DNA from: CAKSQF01 sp051868045
Lineage (GTDB): Bacteria > Bacillota > Clostridia > Oscillospirales > CAG-272
Direction of reading: 5' to 3'
Length of the DNA: 22,084 nt
Assembly (NCBI GenBank): GCA_051868045.1
Contig: JBJDZN010000058.1
Coordinates: forward strand, 1-22,084
Below the pieces are notes generated by a model that did not search any database, was not told the DNA's origin, and saw nothing but the letters and a program-made list of their open reading frames with translations. The translations under genes were made by a program, and so were the position numbers. This document shows, piece by piece, positions 6,904 through 15,110 of this stretch. Each line of letters begins with the position of its first letter. Position 1 is the first letter of the stretch.

Positions 6904-7878
6904 TTACTTCTTCCGATTCTTCAGCAGATAATCGACCGCACGCTGTGACAGGGAAATCTTATCCTTCGGCAAAGCGTTGACGTCATTGTTCCTTTTCAGA
7001 TAAGCCTTGTGCCTGCGCCGAAGCAATCCCTGCGCCTGCTCCACCGTAATGGGACGGAATCGCACGATCATGCCCGCCGAAAGCTGACCTACCAACGGCA
7101 GATCGGCAGTCGCCACCGATGCAATCCGGATCAGCGTCCCGACGGTCGGGGCATCCACAAAGGACAAAATCGGCTGTCCGTCAGTCCCCACCTGTACCGC
7201 TCCCGGAATCGTTACCCGGGGAGAAACCTCATATCCGACGGCATCCAGTCCCCGCCCCTGAAGGCGGATCGCTTTGCGATCGGGTTCCCCGGCGACGGTA
7301 TAAGAGCTATTGTAGAAGATTCTCAGTGCTTCATCGGTAAAATGGTCCACCTGGGGTCCGGGAATGACCCGCAGGGTGATCTCCTCCTCATAAAAGGGAG
7401 GAAGCATCCGCCTTTTTTCCATGTTCGGCAGTATGGACAGGGATTTTTTCAGTTTCAGATGATCCCCTGAGTGAAGCTCTCTGTCCTCGCCATCGCCATT
7501 GTTTTCGCTGTCCGACAAAAATCCGCCGTGGACTGCCAGATAGCTGACCTGTCCCCGGACGATGTCCCCGGCATCGGACAGGCAGAGATAATCGTTTTGA
7601 TGAACCGGCAGGGCACAATAGTTGGGAATTCTCTCTCCATTGAGTCGGGGATTCCGATCCGCGCCTGTCAGGGCAATGACGGCATCCTCCTCAAAAAGGA
7701 CGGTAATCCCCCGAAGGGTCATTTCAATGGCGATCTCTCCTTCGGCATTGCCAACCAGCAGATTGGCATTGCGGAGCGCATCCCGATCTGCCGCTCCCCC
7801 CTCGGGAAGCCCCTCCGACCATCGGCATCTGCCGAATCCACGGAGAGCGGTCCCCGTTCCGGGATCAATGATCTTCAT
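6904..7878 (-). CDS. pxpC: PxpC/KipA-like carboxyltransferase-domain protein
   Basis: A 324-residue protein of the biotin-dependent carboxyltransferase-like family (5-oxoprolinase subunit C, KipA, allophanate hydrolase subunit 2). Family landmarks: GLPEGGAADRDALRNANLLV near the start, VIALTGAD, YLAVHGGF, VIPGPQVDHFTDEAL, and IPGAVQVGTDGQPILS followed by TADLPLVGQLSAG. Length is normal for the family. The start used is MKIIDPGTG at 7878, not an upstream in-frame codon, because it gives the usual N-terminus. It overlaps the end of the upstream pxpB-like gene by 14 bp. PxpC with PxpB and PxpA hydrolyses 5-oxoproline using ATP; no pxpA is in this window and the PxpB partner is half length, so the activity is uncertain. 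Some conserved positions look divergent, for example DRKAIRL where the family usually has an MGYRL-like motif. Confidence 0.82.
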   Translation of the reverse strand: MKIIDPGTGTALRGFGRCRWSEGLPEGGAADRDALRNANLLVGNAEGEIAIEMTLRGITVLFEEDAVIALTGADRNPRLNGERIPNYCALPVHQNDYLCLSDAGDIVRGQVSYLAVHGGFLSDSENNGDGEDRELHSGDHLKLKKSLSILPNMEKRRMLPPFYEEEITLRVIPGPQVDHFTDEALRIFYNSSYTVAGEPDRKAIRLQGRGLDAVGYEVSPRVTIPGAVQVGTDGQPILSFVDAPTVGTLIRIASVATADLPLVGQLSAGMIVRFRPITVEQAQGLLRRRHKAYLKRNNDVNALPKDKISLSQRAVDYLLKNRKK

Positions 7879-8200
7879 GAGGAACGCCCTCCTTTTCCTG
7901 TCTGTCCGATTCCTGCCCGTCCGACATCGGCTCCTTCGAGGCAAGGATGCGGATCAGGGATGCCAGATTCCGATTGAGCCTTCCGTAGGTCAGAACCAGG
8001 GGATCATAGATCACCGTCAGAAGATTTCCGTTTGGCAGAATTGCCTGCACGCCGGGGATTTTTTTTTCCTCAAGAAGAGCGGCAAGGGAGGTTACCCGAT
8101 CTTCCTTCATGGGACTTTGGGACTGATCGAATTCCACCGTCAGTCCACGGTCCCCATCAATTAAGATCTGATAGTCAATCCTTGCCGCATTTGCCTTCAT
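7865..8200 (-). CDS. pxpB: half-length PxpB/KipI-like protein (N-terminal domain only)
   Basis: A 111-residue protein that matches the first half of PxpB (KipI; allophanate hydrolase subunit 1): IDGDRGLTVEFD, then an IPGVQAILPNGNLLTVIYDP block and the following helix. The usual protein is about 220-240 residues, and its conserved C-terminal cyclophilin-like domain is absent. In its place is a short acidic, polar tail (EPMSDGQESDRQEKEG). The stop codon overlaps the pxpC start by 14 bp, as expected of a coupled, intact arrangement rather than random decay. AAAGGAAAG lies upstream of the ATG. It sits 30 bp after the Lrp gene, so lrp-pxpB-pxpC probably form one operon. Whether it still pairs with PxpC is unknown. 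Confidence 0.72.
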   Translation of the reverse strand: MKANAARIDYQILIDGDRGLTVEFDQSQSPMKEDRVTSLAALLEEKKIPGVQAILPNGNLLTVIYDPLVLTYGRLNRNLASLIRILASKEPMSDGQESDRQEKEGVPHEDH

Positions 8201-8230
8201 ATGGCTTTCCTTTCTGTATGACCCATAGGG

Positions 8231-8692
8231 TCAGCGTTTGTCCAGATCCTTGGGAATGATGGTATGTTCGTTCTTGAGCTTCTTCAGAATCAGATAGGTT
8301 TTGGTATTGGCGACCCCGTCGAAGGAGCGGATGGTGCGATAGACCTCCTCCAGCCCGTCGGTGGAGTCGGTGACGATTTGAAGAATATAATCAAAATCAC
8401 CGGTTACCCGAAAACAGGAAATAATGGAGGGAATGCCATTGACCATTTCGAGGAAGGCTTCCTCATATCGGGGATGATCCATTGCCACCTCCATAATGGC
8501 AGCCACATCGTTTCCGATCTTCTTCTGATCAATGATCAGCGTATACTGGCGGATGATTCCCGATGTTTCCATCCGTTTGATGCGCTCGGTAACTGCCGAT
8601 ACCGACAGCTTGATCTCCTCGCCGATCGCACTTGCTTTTTCCCTTGCATTTGCCTTCAGGCATTGCAGAATCTTCAAATCAATACTGTCCAT
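8231..8692 (-). CDS. Lrp/AsnC-family transcriptional regulator
   Basis: A 153-residue protein of normal family length. The N-terminal winged HTH begins MDSIDLKILQCLKANAR and contains LSVSAVTERIKRMETSGII; the C-terminal RAM domain (about residues 65-145) includes CFRVTGDFDYILQIVTDS, where Lrp proteins sense amino acids. I chose the ATG at 8692 because it gives the standard start and has GGGGGC 8 bp upstream; the frame is open further upstream only through low-complexity sequence that also holds the promoter. It is the first gene of a probable operon with pxpB and pxpC, which suggests control by, or of, amino acid or 5-oxoproline metabolism. The effector is not evident. Confidence 0.92.
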   Translation of the reverse strand: MDSIDLKILQCLKANAREKASAIGEEIKLSVSAVTERIKRMETSGIIRQYTLIIDQKKIGNDVAAIMEVAMDHPRYEEAFLEMVNGIPSIISCFRVTGDFDYILQIVTDSTDGLEEVYRTIRSFDGVANTKTYLILKKLKNEHTIIPKDLDKR

Positions 8693-8759
8693 TGCGCAAA
8701 GCCCCCCGTTCTTTTGCTTTATTTTCGTAATCTGCTCCGAAGCAGAATCAGTGGAATTC

Positions 8760-8788
8760 ATTATATCACGTTTTTTTCGAAATTGCAA
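8760..8788 (-). promoter_or_regulatory. promoter of the lrp-pxpB-pxpC operon
   Basis: Reading the - strand: TTGCAA (8788-8783), a 17-bp spacer and TATAAT (8765-8760). The predicted start lies about 60 bp before the lrp ATG. The surrounding A/T-rich tract with T7-T8 runs is a plausible site for Lrp autoregulation. Confidence 0.78.
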
Positions 8789-8894
8789 GTGTTTTTTTGG
8801 TTTTCTTTCAATTTTTTTCGGTTTTTCCCCTTCATTGGAAAACATTTTTTTGCACGGTCTTCTGATAGCGGATACCCCTCATGCAGGGGAAACC

Positions 8895-8936
8895 GGAAAA
8901 TCAAAACCGCCGGTTTACCGGCGGCTTTGATTTTCC
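8895..8936 (-). terminator. intrinsic terminator of the mtaB-alr operon
   Basis: A 19-bp stem, 8895-8913 with 8918-8936, with one G.U pair on the - strand and a 4-base loop. The G+C-rich inner part (GCCGCCGG with CCGGCGG) is followed on the - strand by TTTTGATTTT. It begins immediately after the alr stop codon. Confidence 0.85.
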
Positions 8937-10052
8937 TTACTTCACATAAACTCTGGGTACCCGTTTGGAGATGCCGCAAAGAATCTCGTAGGAGATGGTT
9001 CCGGTCAGAGCGGCGAGATCGTCGGCACTGACGCCCTCCCCCAGCAGGATCACTTCGCTGCCGTCACGGGCATCGGGCAGGTCGGTGATGTCCACCATGA
9101 ACATATCCATGCAGACCCTTCCGACGATGGGGGCAAAGCCGTCCCCGATGCGCACCCGACCCTTATTGGAAAGGGTTCTGGGGTAACCGTCGGCGTAGCC
9201 TACCGGAACGGTGGCGATCCGACGGCGGCTGTCTGCCACATAGGTCTGACCGTATCCAATACTTTGTCCCGCTTCGATCTCTTTCACAAAGGCAATGTGA
9301 CTTTTCCAGACAAGAGCGGGCTTCAGCTTTGCGGTGGTGACCACCTCGGCGGAGGGAAGATAGCCGTACAGGGCGATGCCAACCCGCATTTCGGTCTTCG
9401 CCGTGTGGGGCATCTCCAGAACGGCGGCACTGTTTGCGCAGGTGATGTTTTCGAAATCCACTCCGAGGGCGTGGCATTCGTCAATAAAGCGGTTGAATCT
9501 CTCAAACTGGCACTCGGCGAAGGATTTGTCAGCCTGATCTGCCGTGGCAAAGTGCATGAACAGTCCGTACATCCGAAGACCGGGCAGACTTGCGATTTTT
9601 TCCACCAGTCTTGCCGAGGCTTCATTGGCGGGAAAACCGATGCGTCCCATGCCGGTGTCCACTTTGATGTTGATTCTCGCCCGAACGCCCAGCTTTTCTG
9701 CGACCTCCGAGAAGGCGACAGCATCTTCCCACTTGAAAATGGCGGGAATGATGTCGTTCTCAATCAGGATTTTGTAGGAGGAGGGATGGGCGTAGCCCAG
9801 AATGTAGATGGGGGTCTCGTAGCCCGCACTTTTCAGTTCTAACGCCTCGTCCACGGTGGCAACCGCAAAGGCGTCCACCAGATCGTAGATGATTCCCGCC
9901 GTCCGCAGGGCACCGTGACCGTAGGCGTCCGCCTTGACGACACCTACCGGCTTGACTCCGTCGGGAATCCGTTTCATACATTCTATCAGATTTTCCCGTA
10001 TGTGGCTGAGATTGACCTCTGCCACACTGCGGAAGGTGGTGTAAGTTTCCAT
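8937..10052 (-). CDS. alr: alanine racemase
   Basis: A 371-residue PLP enzyme that interconverts L- and D-alanine for peptidoglycan synthesis. The PLP-binding lysine is Lys40 in VVKADAYGHG. The other catalytic base is Tyr267 in SIGYGQTY. Also visible are KVDTGMGRIGF (130-140), MHFATAD (166-172), MRVGIALYG (222-230) and the CMDM loop (314-317). Length and domain order (N-terminal barrel, C-terminal beta domain from about residue 240) are standard. The ATG at 10052 is preceded by AGAAGGGA at a slightly long spacing of 13 bp. It is 24 bp downstream of mtaB and shares its transcript; a strong terminator follows. Confidence 0.97.
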   Translation of the reverse strand: METYTTFRSVAEVNLSHIRENLIECMKRIPDGVKPVGVVKADAYGHGALRTAGIIYDLVDAFAVATVDEALELKSAGYETPIYILGYAHPSSYKILIENDIIPAIFKWEDAVAFSEVAEKLGVRARINIKVDTGMGRIGFPANEASARLVEKIASLPGLRMYGLFMHFATADQADKSFAECQFERFNRFIDECHALGVDFENITCANSAAVLEMPHTAKTEMRVGIALYGYLPSAEVVTTAKLKPALVWKSHIAFVKEIEAGQSIGYGQTYVADSRRRIATVPVGYADGYPRTLSNKGRVRIGDGFAPIVGRVCMDMFMVDITDLPDARDGSEVILLGEGVSADDLAALTGTISYEILCGISKRVPRVYVK

Positions 10053-10076
10053 ATTTCTGTTGATTTCCCTTCTGAT

Positions 10077-11429
10077 TCAGTCGTAAATATGAGTGATTTT
10101 TCCGATCAGCCGACCCTTTTCATATCGGTCCAGCCGTACATCGGCAAGCTTTCCGTGCAGATCCACCACTGCCGGGGCGGCGACCTCCAGAAAATTGTCG
10201 GTATGACCGCTTGCCAGATTGCCGTCAAATTCTTCAAACAAAACCGTCCGCTCGCTGCCGATGTAGCCTTCGCAAACGGCTTTTGTGCTTGCCTCCCGGA
10301 GGTTTTCCAGCCGATGGAGCCGCTCTACCTTCACCGATTCGGAAAGCTGTCCGTCCATACGGTCGGCTTCGGTTCCCGGGCGGCGGGAAAAGGGAAAAAT
10401 GTGATTGTACAACAGTCCCAGTCCCTCGATAAATCCGACAGTCTGCTCAAAATCTTCCTCTGTCTCCCCCGGAAAGCCCACGATGGTGTCGGCGGTGAAG
10501 CAGGAATCGGGGAGAACCTTCCTCAAATGGGCGACGTTGCGGGCGATCATGGCGGTGTTGTACCGTCTGCGCATGGCGGCAAGAGTTTTGTCGCATCCGC
10601 TTTGCAGGGAGAGATGAAAGTGGGGAGCCAGATTTTCGGCAGATGCAATCCGATCGGTAAAAGCAGGGGTCAGCAGGGAAGGATCCAGCGATCCCAGCCG
10701 TACCCGGATCAGCCCGGGAATCTCCGACAGAGCGGTGATCAGGTCGGCAAGATCGCCCTCATGGGTGTCCCGACCCCAAGCGGAAATCTCGATTCCGGTC
10801 AGCACGATCTCCCGATAGCCCGCTTGAACCAGTCCCGTCACTTCGTCCACCGTATCGGCAAGGGCTTTTGAACGGACCGGACCACGGGCATCCTTGATGG
10901 TGCAGTAGGCGCATTTGGACTCGCATCCGTCTTCAATCTTCACATAGGCACGGGTGCGTTCAGAGCGGTGGATTGCCGCCCGTTCGAATGCGGCACCGGC
11001 AAGCCCTTCCACCTGATCGGAGGATAGACGCTCTCCCGTTTGGGCAAATCGGATGGCGGCATCCGCCGCCGCCAGTTTGGAGCGGTTGCCGCAGACGAAG
11101 GCGACGCCGGGGATGTCGGCAAGTTCACCGGGACGAAGTTGGGCATAGCATCCGGTGACGATGACATAGGAATTGGGGTTTTTGGTCACCGTGCGGCGGA
11201 TGATCTGCCGTGCCTTGCGCTCCGATTCGGCGGTGACGGCGCAGGTGTTGATGATGCAGATGTCGGCATCCCCATCCTCCACTGCCCGAAGCCCCGCCGC
11301 CTCCAGATGCTCCCGGATGACCTGACTTTCATACTGGTTGACCTTGCATCCGAGGGTATGAATCACGAAGGATTTGCCGACGGCGGATGCAGGAGAATTC
11401 TTTACGGATAATGCTTCTGTAAATGACAT
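10077..11429 (-). CDS. mtaB: tRNA t6A37 methylthiotransferase MtaB
   Basis: A 450-residue radical-SAM enzyme that adds a methylthio group to t6A37 of ANN-decoding tRNAs. The N-terminal MTTase domain has the three cluster cysteines Cys28 (TLGCKVNQYES, the MtaB-type variant), Cys63 (NTCAVT) and Cys94 (TGCYAQ). The radical-SAM motif is CESKCAYC with Cys169, Cys173 and Cys176. LSLQSGCDKTLAAMRR and TADTIVGFPGETEEDF follow, and a TRAM-like RNA-binding region ends the protein (from about residue 385). The start at 11429 has AAGGAAGG close upstream. It is first in an operon with alr and has an extended -10 promoter at 11462-11489. The pairing with alr gives no obvious functional link. Confidence 0.95.
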   Translation of the reverse strand: MSFTEALSVKNSPASAVGKSFVIHTLGCKVNQYESQVIREHLEAAGLRAVEDGDADICIINTCAVTAESERKARQIIRRTVTKNPNSYVIVTGCYAQLRPGELADIPGVAFVCGNRSKLAAADAAIRFAQTGERLSSDQVEGLAGAAFERAAIHRSERTRAYVKIEDGCESKCAYCTIKDARGPVRSKALADTVDEVTGLVQAGYREIVLTGIEISAWGRDTHEGDLADLITALSEIPGLIRVRLGSLDPSLLTPAFTDRIASAENLAPHFHLSLQSGCDKTLAAMRRRYNTAMIARNVAHLRKVLPDSCFTADTIVGFPGETEEDFEQTVGFIEGLGLLYNHIFPFSRRPGTEADRMDGQLSESVKVERLHRLENLREASTKAVCEGYIGSERTVLFEEFDGNLASGHTDNFLEVAAPAVVDLHGKLADVRLDRYEKGRLIGKITHIYD

Positions 11430-11461
11430 GAGTCCTTCCTTGCAAAAAAATAACTCTTATT

Positions 11462-11489
11462 ATTATAGCATAGATTTGAAAAAAGTAAA
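11462..11489 (-). promoter_or_regulatory. promoter of mtaB-alr
   Basis: On the - strand: TTTACT (11489-11484), a 16-bp spacer and TATAAT (11467-11462) preceded by TGC (extended -10). It lies about 30 bp upstream of the mtaB ATG. Confidence 0.75.
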
Positions 11490-11602
11490 GTCTTTTTTGA
11501 GAAGTTGTTGAGAAATGACCGGACAATCGCCAAAAATCCCTGCAAAATCCTGCACGGAAGGGAAGAGTCCCATTTGTGCCATGAATTTCGCAGGGAGATG
11601 GG

Positions 11603-12418
11603 TCATGATTTCTGCTTGCGCTCCCGTCTGTCACAGATCACCCAGAGAAGGACCGACCCGATGAACAGGACGGCATAGTATACCGTCATGCCGATGCTTT
11701 GTGGAAAGGTGTCGAACAGGGCATTCCAGTCGTACACCGCACCGATGGCATTGATGAAGGTGTGATACAGGACGCAGGCGAAGACGCTTTTGGTGGATTT
11801 GTAAATCGCCGACCCGGCAAAGGACCAGACGAAGATGGTAATGGCAAATCCAATGAGACTGTCCCCGTAGTGATTGGAGGTGGGCATCAGCCAGATGGGA
11901 AGATGCCACACATACCAGATCACACCGACAAGGAGGGTGGCAATGGGATAGGGAAATCTCTTTTCCATGGCGGGCTGAAGAAATCCCCGCCATCCCACTT
12001 CCTCTACCCCGCCGCCGATGACCATCAGGGGAAGTGCCAAGAAAAACAGATACCAGGGCGCATCGGTACGCATGCCGTTAAAAAATGCGGCGCAAAGGGC
12101 ACTGCCACAGAACAGCACGGTTATCAGAAGGGTTTTGGGAATGCTTTCGGTTTTGAATATCCGCTTGCAGAAATCCCCGACGGAGGAAATCTGCCCGTGC
12201 CGTCTCAAAACAATGTAGATTGCGATCATGGGATTTGGGGTGGAGATCAGGATGCCTACGATGGCATACACAACATATCCCACAGTGATCCTGCCATCCT
12301 GTACAAACAGGATGGAATAGGGCTCCAACAGCAGATTGACGCCACTGCTGAACAGCCAGAGCAGGAACACCCACCAGAGAAATTCCAGAATCGGTGCTTT
12401 TTTATGTTCATCCCACAT
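11603..12418 (-). CDS. CPBP-family intramembrane metalloprotease
   Basis: A 271-residue polytopic membrane protein of the CPBP (CAAX protease and bacteriocin-processing, Abi) family. The three catalytic motifs are present: EEVGWRGFLQP (Glu139-Glu140 to Arg144), WHLPIW with His172, and HTFIN with His219 and Asn223. About seven hydrophobic segments surround them. Members include Rce1-like prenyl-protein proteases and bacteriocin immunity or processing proteins. No bacteriocin precursor is visible here, so the substrate is unknown. The ATG at 12418 has AGGAG upstream at a rather long 12-bp spacing. It appears to be a single-gene unit; the 173 bp between its stop and mtaB hold the mtaB promoter but no clear terminator. 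Confidence 0.9.
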   Translation of the reverse strand: MWDEHKKAPILEFLWWVFLLWLFSSGVNLLLEPYSILFVQDGRITVGYVVYAIVGILISTPNPMIAIYIVLRRHGQISSVGDFCKRIFKTESIPKTLLITVLFCGSALCAAFFNGMRTDAPWYLFFLALPLMVIGGGVEEVGWRGFLQPAMEKRFPYPIATLLVGVIWYVWHLPIWLMPTSNHYGDSLIGFAITIFVWSFAGSAIYKSTKSVFACVLYHTFINAIGAVYDWNALFDTFPQSIGMTVYYAVLFIGSVLLWVICDRRERKQKS

Positions 12419-12470
12419 GATGTTATCATGCTCCTCTCATAAAGGATAGAATACCCGGAGCAACTTTCCC

Positions 12471-12499
12471 ATAGGAGGCGGCAATGTGCCCCCTGTCAA
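12471..12499 (-). promoter_or_regulatory. candidate promoter of the CPBP gene
   Basis: On the - strand: a perfect TTGACA (12499-12494), a 17-bp spacer and a weak -10 TCCTAT (12476-12471). The start codon follows about 50 bp downstream. Confidence 0.5.
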
Positions 12500-12505
12500 G
12501 CAGAT

Positions 12506-12524
12506 TCTCAAAAGGTTTTTGAGA
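12506..12524. other. perfect hairpin between DUF4097 and CPBP genes
   Basis: TCTCAAAA (12506-12513) pairs with TTTTGAGA (12517-12524) around GGT. It lies downstream of the DUF4097 stop and just upstream of the CPBP -35 box. No T run follows on the - strand, so it may be a weak terminator, a processing site or an operator. Confidence 0.5.
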
Positions 12525-12587
12525 GAAACTACGGGGATTTGGCTCCGGGCAAAATGGGTTTACATGAAATGCTGTACCTTACGGGCT

Positions 12588-13667
12588 TTATCCGTTGGGC
12601 AAAATGGACAGACTGCCCGAGGCAGCGTCCATTTCGATGGAGCAGTTGCCGTTTCCGGTGCGGACGGCAGACTTCTTCTCCACCGTGGCATCCGCAAATC
12701 CGCAACTGATGGAGCCACTGACACTGTCCAGAGAGGCATGGAACCCGGCATCGGCGGGCAGATAGAGGATCACGCTGCCGGATGCACTGTCAAAATCCAT
12801 TTGGGTGGGGACATTGACCAGACGGTATTCACCCTTACCCGATGCGCTTTCCTGATCCACACGGTCCACGGTTCCACTGTAATAGATGCCGCCGGACGCA
12901 CTATCCAGCTCAAGAGAACTGCAATGGGTGTTGTTCAGAGTGACCTTTCCGCTTGCTGTGTCGATGTTGATGCGATCGGCAGTCAGCGACTCTGCCGTGA
13001 TGGCACCGGACGCATTTCCGATGTCCAGCCTGCCGCCGATTTCCACGGAGGTCATCTCGAGGTCGCCGGATGCCTTGTCAATCAGGCAGTCGGCGGCGAT
13101 TTTGCAGTTCTGCAGATTGATGCCGCCGGATGCGCCGTCATAATCCAACTGTCCGATGTCCAGTCCGTTTGCGCTCAGCGAGGAAGAATAGGCGTTGATT
13201 TTGAGCAGATTCAGGTCTGCCGAAGCGGGCAGACAGACGGTCAGCGTCTTTTTGGGATAGCTTCCGATGATGAAACCGCCTTTTTGGGTGTAGCGAAGAT
13301 GGAGGGTACCGTCGCCGGACAGCTCCCAGCAGAGTTGATGCTTGGAATTGTCCCCTGTCTCGGAGATTTTGATCTGATCCAGCCCATCCTCTACGGTGAT
13401 TCTGATCTCACCTGCCGCCCAGCCGATGTCCAGCGACTTAATATCGTCGGCACTCACCGTGCAGGGGTCGGCGGTGTAACTGCTATCGCCGGATACTCCG
13501 GAAAAAAAGCCAAGTCCGAAAAAACCGTCGGAACTGTCGAAATTCAGATCAAACAGATCGAAGGAGCGGGCGGACATGAAAATACCCGCAATCAGTGCGG
13601 CGGTCAGAACCACAATCAGGAGGATGCTGACAACGATGTTTGCCTTCAGCGTTTTTTTGGTGTTCAT
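12588..13667 (-). CDS. DUF4097-family beta-repeat membrane protein
   Basis: A 359-residue protein with one N-terminal membrane helix (about residues 8-31) and an extracytoplasmic domain of repeated short beta strands. The motif SASG or a close variant (GASG, KASG, NASG, TASG, SVSG, AASG) recurs nine times from about residue 180 to the C-terminus, spaced about 17-25 residues. This is typical of DUF4097 (putative adhesin / LiaG-like) proteins, which are expected to form a beta-helix or solenoid. The precise role is unknown; in related loci it goes with PadR and HAAS proteins and with envelope-stress control. AAAGGACGG precedes the ATG by about 11 bp. It is the last gene of the padR operon, 20 bp after the DUF1700-like gene. 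Confidence 0.87.
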   Translation of the reverse strand: MNTKKTLKANIVVSILLIVVLTAALIAGIFMSARSFDLFDLNFDSSDGFFGLGFFSGVSGDSSYTADPCTVSADDIKSLDIGWAAGEIRITVEDGLDQIKISETGDNSKHQLCWELSGDGTLHLRYTQKGGFIIGSYPKKTLTVCLPASADLNLLKINAYSSSLSANGLDIGQLDYDGASGGINLQNCKIAADCLIDKASGDLEMTSVEIGGRLDIGNASGAITAESLTADRINIDTASGKVTLNNTHCSSLELDSASGGIYYSGTVDRVDQESASGKGEYRLVNVPTQMDFDSASGSVILYLPADAGFHASLDSVSGSISCGFADATVEKKSAVRTGNGNCSIEMDAASGSLSILPNG

Positions 13668-13687
13668 AGTAGGGTACCGTCCTTTCG

Positions 13688-14572
13688 TCAGATTTTCGGT
13701 GTGTCGTTCTCATTCTCTTTTTTTAGTTCGAGAATGGATCGGATCAGCGATTTGACGGCAGAACCGATCAGAAAGAGGATCCAGGTAACCGCCCACGCTC
13801 CGGTCAGGAAGGAAACCAGCAGATAAACGGCTAAGGTGATCAGCCAGATGGATTTTTCAAGCGGCGTTTCGGGATGCTTTTCGGGGGGATCAATGCCCTC
13901 GGAATCCCATTTGTCGGTGGGAATCATGGCACCGCCCACAATCAGGACGATACCCAGTCCCACAAGGACGAGCAGAAGGGAAACGCCGATTCTGCTTTGC
14001 AGAAGCATGACGGGAACGGCACAGCTGATTTCACAGCCAACGCCCAGACCGATCAGGGTATAGTGCAGTTTGGTTTTCAGAGAAGCACCCAGACGCATAC
14101 TGCCTGCATAGATAAAGCAGAAGACGCCCAGCGATACCATGGGGAGAATGGGTGAGGCGATCCATCCGGCTTGATCCACCCCACTGACCGCCAGGATGGC
14201 GGTGGGGAGCCAGCACAGGGCGCAGAGCAGAATGCCGATGGTGATGATCAGCGGGCGCAGAGGCGATGCCGGAGGTTTGATCGGTCTTGTATGAGTGGGA
14301 GTCGGTTGACGGTAATCGGACCCGGCGGAGGCAGCGTCGGTCCGGTAGGAATCCCGTGACCCGGGTCCGAACAGCTCCTCCGGACTGCCGAGGGAGTCGC
14401 AGGTACGGGCGAGGGCTTCCTCTTCGGAAAGACCGGATGCCAGCAGTTCGTCGTACATCTGCCGCAGATTGGTGGCAATTTCCACCTTCAGTTCGTTTGC
14501 CTCAAGGGTGTTGGGAGAGCCCCTGAAGGCATCATTCAGAAAATTATCCAGCTTTTCGTATCTGTTTGACAT
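13688..14572 (-). CDS. DUF1700/HAAS-type (permease prefix domain) membrane protein
   Basis: A 294-residue protein. The N-terminal 70 residues form the helical HAAS/permease-prefix domain (YEKLDNFLNDAFRG, then LRQMYDELLASGLSEEEALA and SLGSPEELF). A Pro-rich linker (about residues 90-105) leads to about six hydrophobic helices in the rest. This architecture, directly after a PadR gene and before a DUF4097 gene, is the common Firmicutes module; the HAAS domain is thought to interact with PadR-type regulators. It has no catalytic motif. AAAGGAATG lies upstream of the ATG. The gaps are 40 bp to padR and 20 bp to DUF4097, consistent with one transcript. Confidence 0.85.
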   Translation of the reverse strand: MSNRYEKLDNFLNDAFRGSPNTLEANELKVEIATNLRQMYDELLASGLSEEEALARTCDSLGSPEELFGPGSRDSYRTDAASAGSDYRQPTPTHTRPIKPPASPLRPLIITIGILLCALCWLPTAILAVSGVDQAGWIASPILPMVSLGVFCFIYAGSMRLGASLKTKLHYTLIGLGVGCEISCAVPVMLLQSRIGVSLLLVLVGLGIVLIVGGAMIPTDKWDSEGIDPPEKHPETPLEKSIWLITLAVYLLVSFLTGAWAVTWILFLIGSAVKSLIRSILELKKENENDTPKI

Positions 14573-14612
14573 GGGATGGGTTCATTCCTTTCATATTTTT
14601 CTCTTTTGAGGC

Positions 14613-14945
14613 TCAGTTGTCCCCAAGAATCAGTTGATCCAGAATGGTGCGGGCGGAGATCCACTCATTTTTCTGCTTTTCCAGCGTCTGCTTGCCAATT
14701 CCGGTCAGCGTGTAATAGTGCCGTCTGGCACCGCTTTCCTCGCTTCCCCAATAGGATGCAATGCACCCCGCCTCTTCCAGACGCTTGAATGCGCAGTAGA
14801 GGGTCGCTTCCTTCAGAACAAGACCGCCGCCCGAATGTTGGGATATGGATTTGTTGATCTCGTACCCATAGCTGTCACCTTTTTGCAGCAGGGCAAGAAT
14901 GATGGTGTCGGTGTTGCCCCGGAGCAGATCGGATGTTATCGACAT
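14613..14945 (-). CDS. PadR-family transcriptional repressor
   Basis: A 110-residue PadR protein of the short type. MSITSDLLRGNTDTIILALL begins the winged HTH, GDSYGYEINKSI follows, the recognition region is KEATLYCAFKRLEEAGCI, and the wing includes GARRHYYTLTGIGK. A C-terminal helix for dimerisation ends at residue 110. I chose the ATG at 14945 because the family starts there; an ATG at 14999 would add 18 charged residues but lacks a good ribosome binding site. PadR proteins usually repress their own operon, and a dyad overlapping the -35 box at 15095-15115 supports that here. It leads the operon with the HAAS and DUF4097 membrane genes. Confidence 0.92.
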   Translation of the reverse strand: MSITSDLLRGNTDTIILALLQKGDSYGYEINKSISQHSGGGLVLKEATLYCAFKRLEEAGCIASYWGSEESGARRHYYTLTGIGKQTLEKQKNEWISARTILDQLILGDN

Positions 14946-15081
14946 ATTTATTACCGTGCCTTTCTTCTTTTCGTTCGAGTTTGATTCGGCTTCGTCCATG
15001 CCTGTAAATGCACCCGGTCAATGGGCGGACGCAAACTCGCAGTTCCGGTTTTTATCGGAACGGAACCTCCTTTGTGACTGC

Positions 15082-15110
15082 ATTATATCATAATATACCT
15101 CACCTGTCAA
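15082..15110 (-). promoter_or_regulatory. consensus promoter of the padR operon
   Basis: On the - strand: TTGACA (15110-15105), exactly 17 bp, TATAAT (15087-15082). Both boxes match the sigma-A consensus at all six positions, so the operon should be strongly expressed when not repressed. Confidence 0.92.

Noticed and set aside
8693..8845. Longer N-terminus for the Lrp protein
   Set aside because: The added 51 residues are low-complexity and would overlap the TTGCAA-17-TATAAT promoter; the ATG at 8692 gives the standard family start.
9915..10871. 318-codon + strand frame opposite alr and mtaB
   Set aside because: It spans two certain genes in antisense and shows no domain.
12486..13826. 446-codon + strand frame opposite the DUF4097 gene
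   Set aside because: It is antisense to a recognised family with signal helix and repeats, crosses into the next gene, and has no recognisable protein features.
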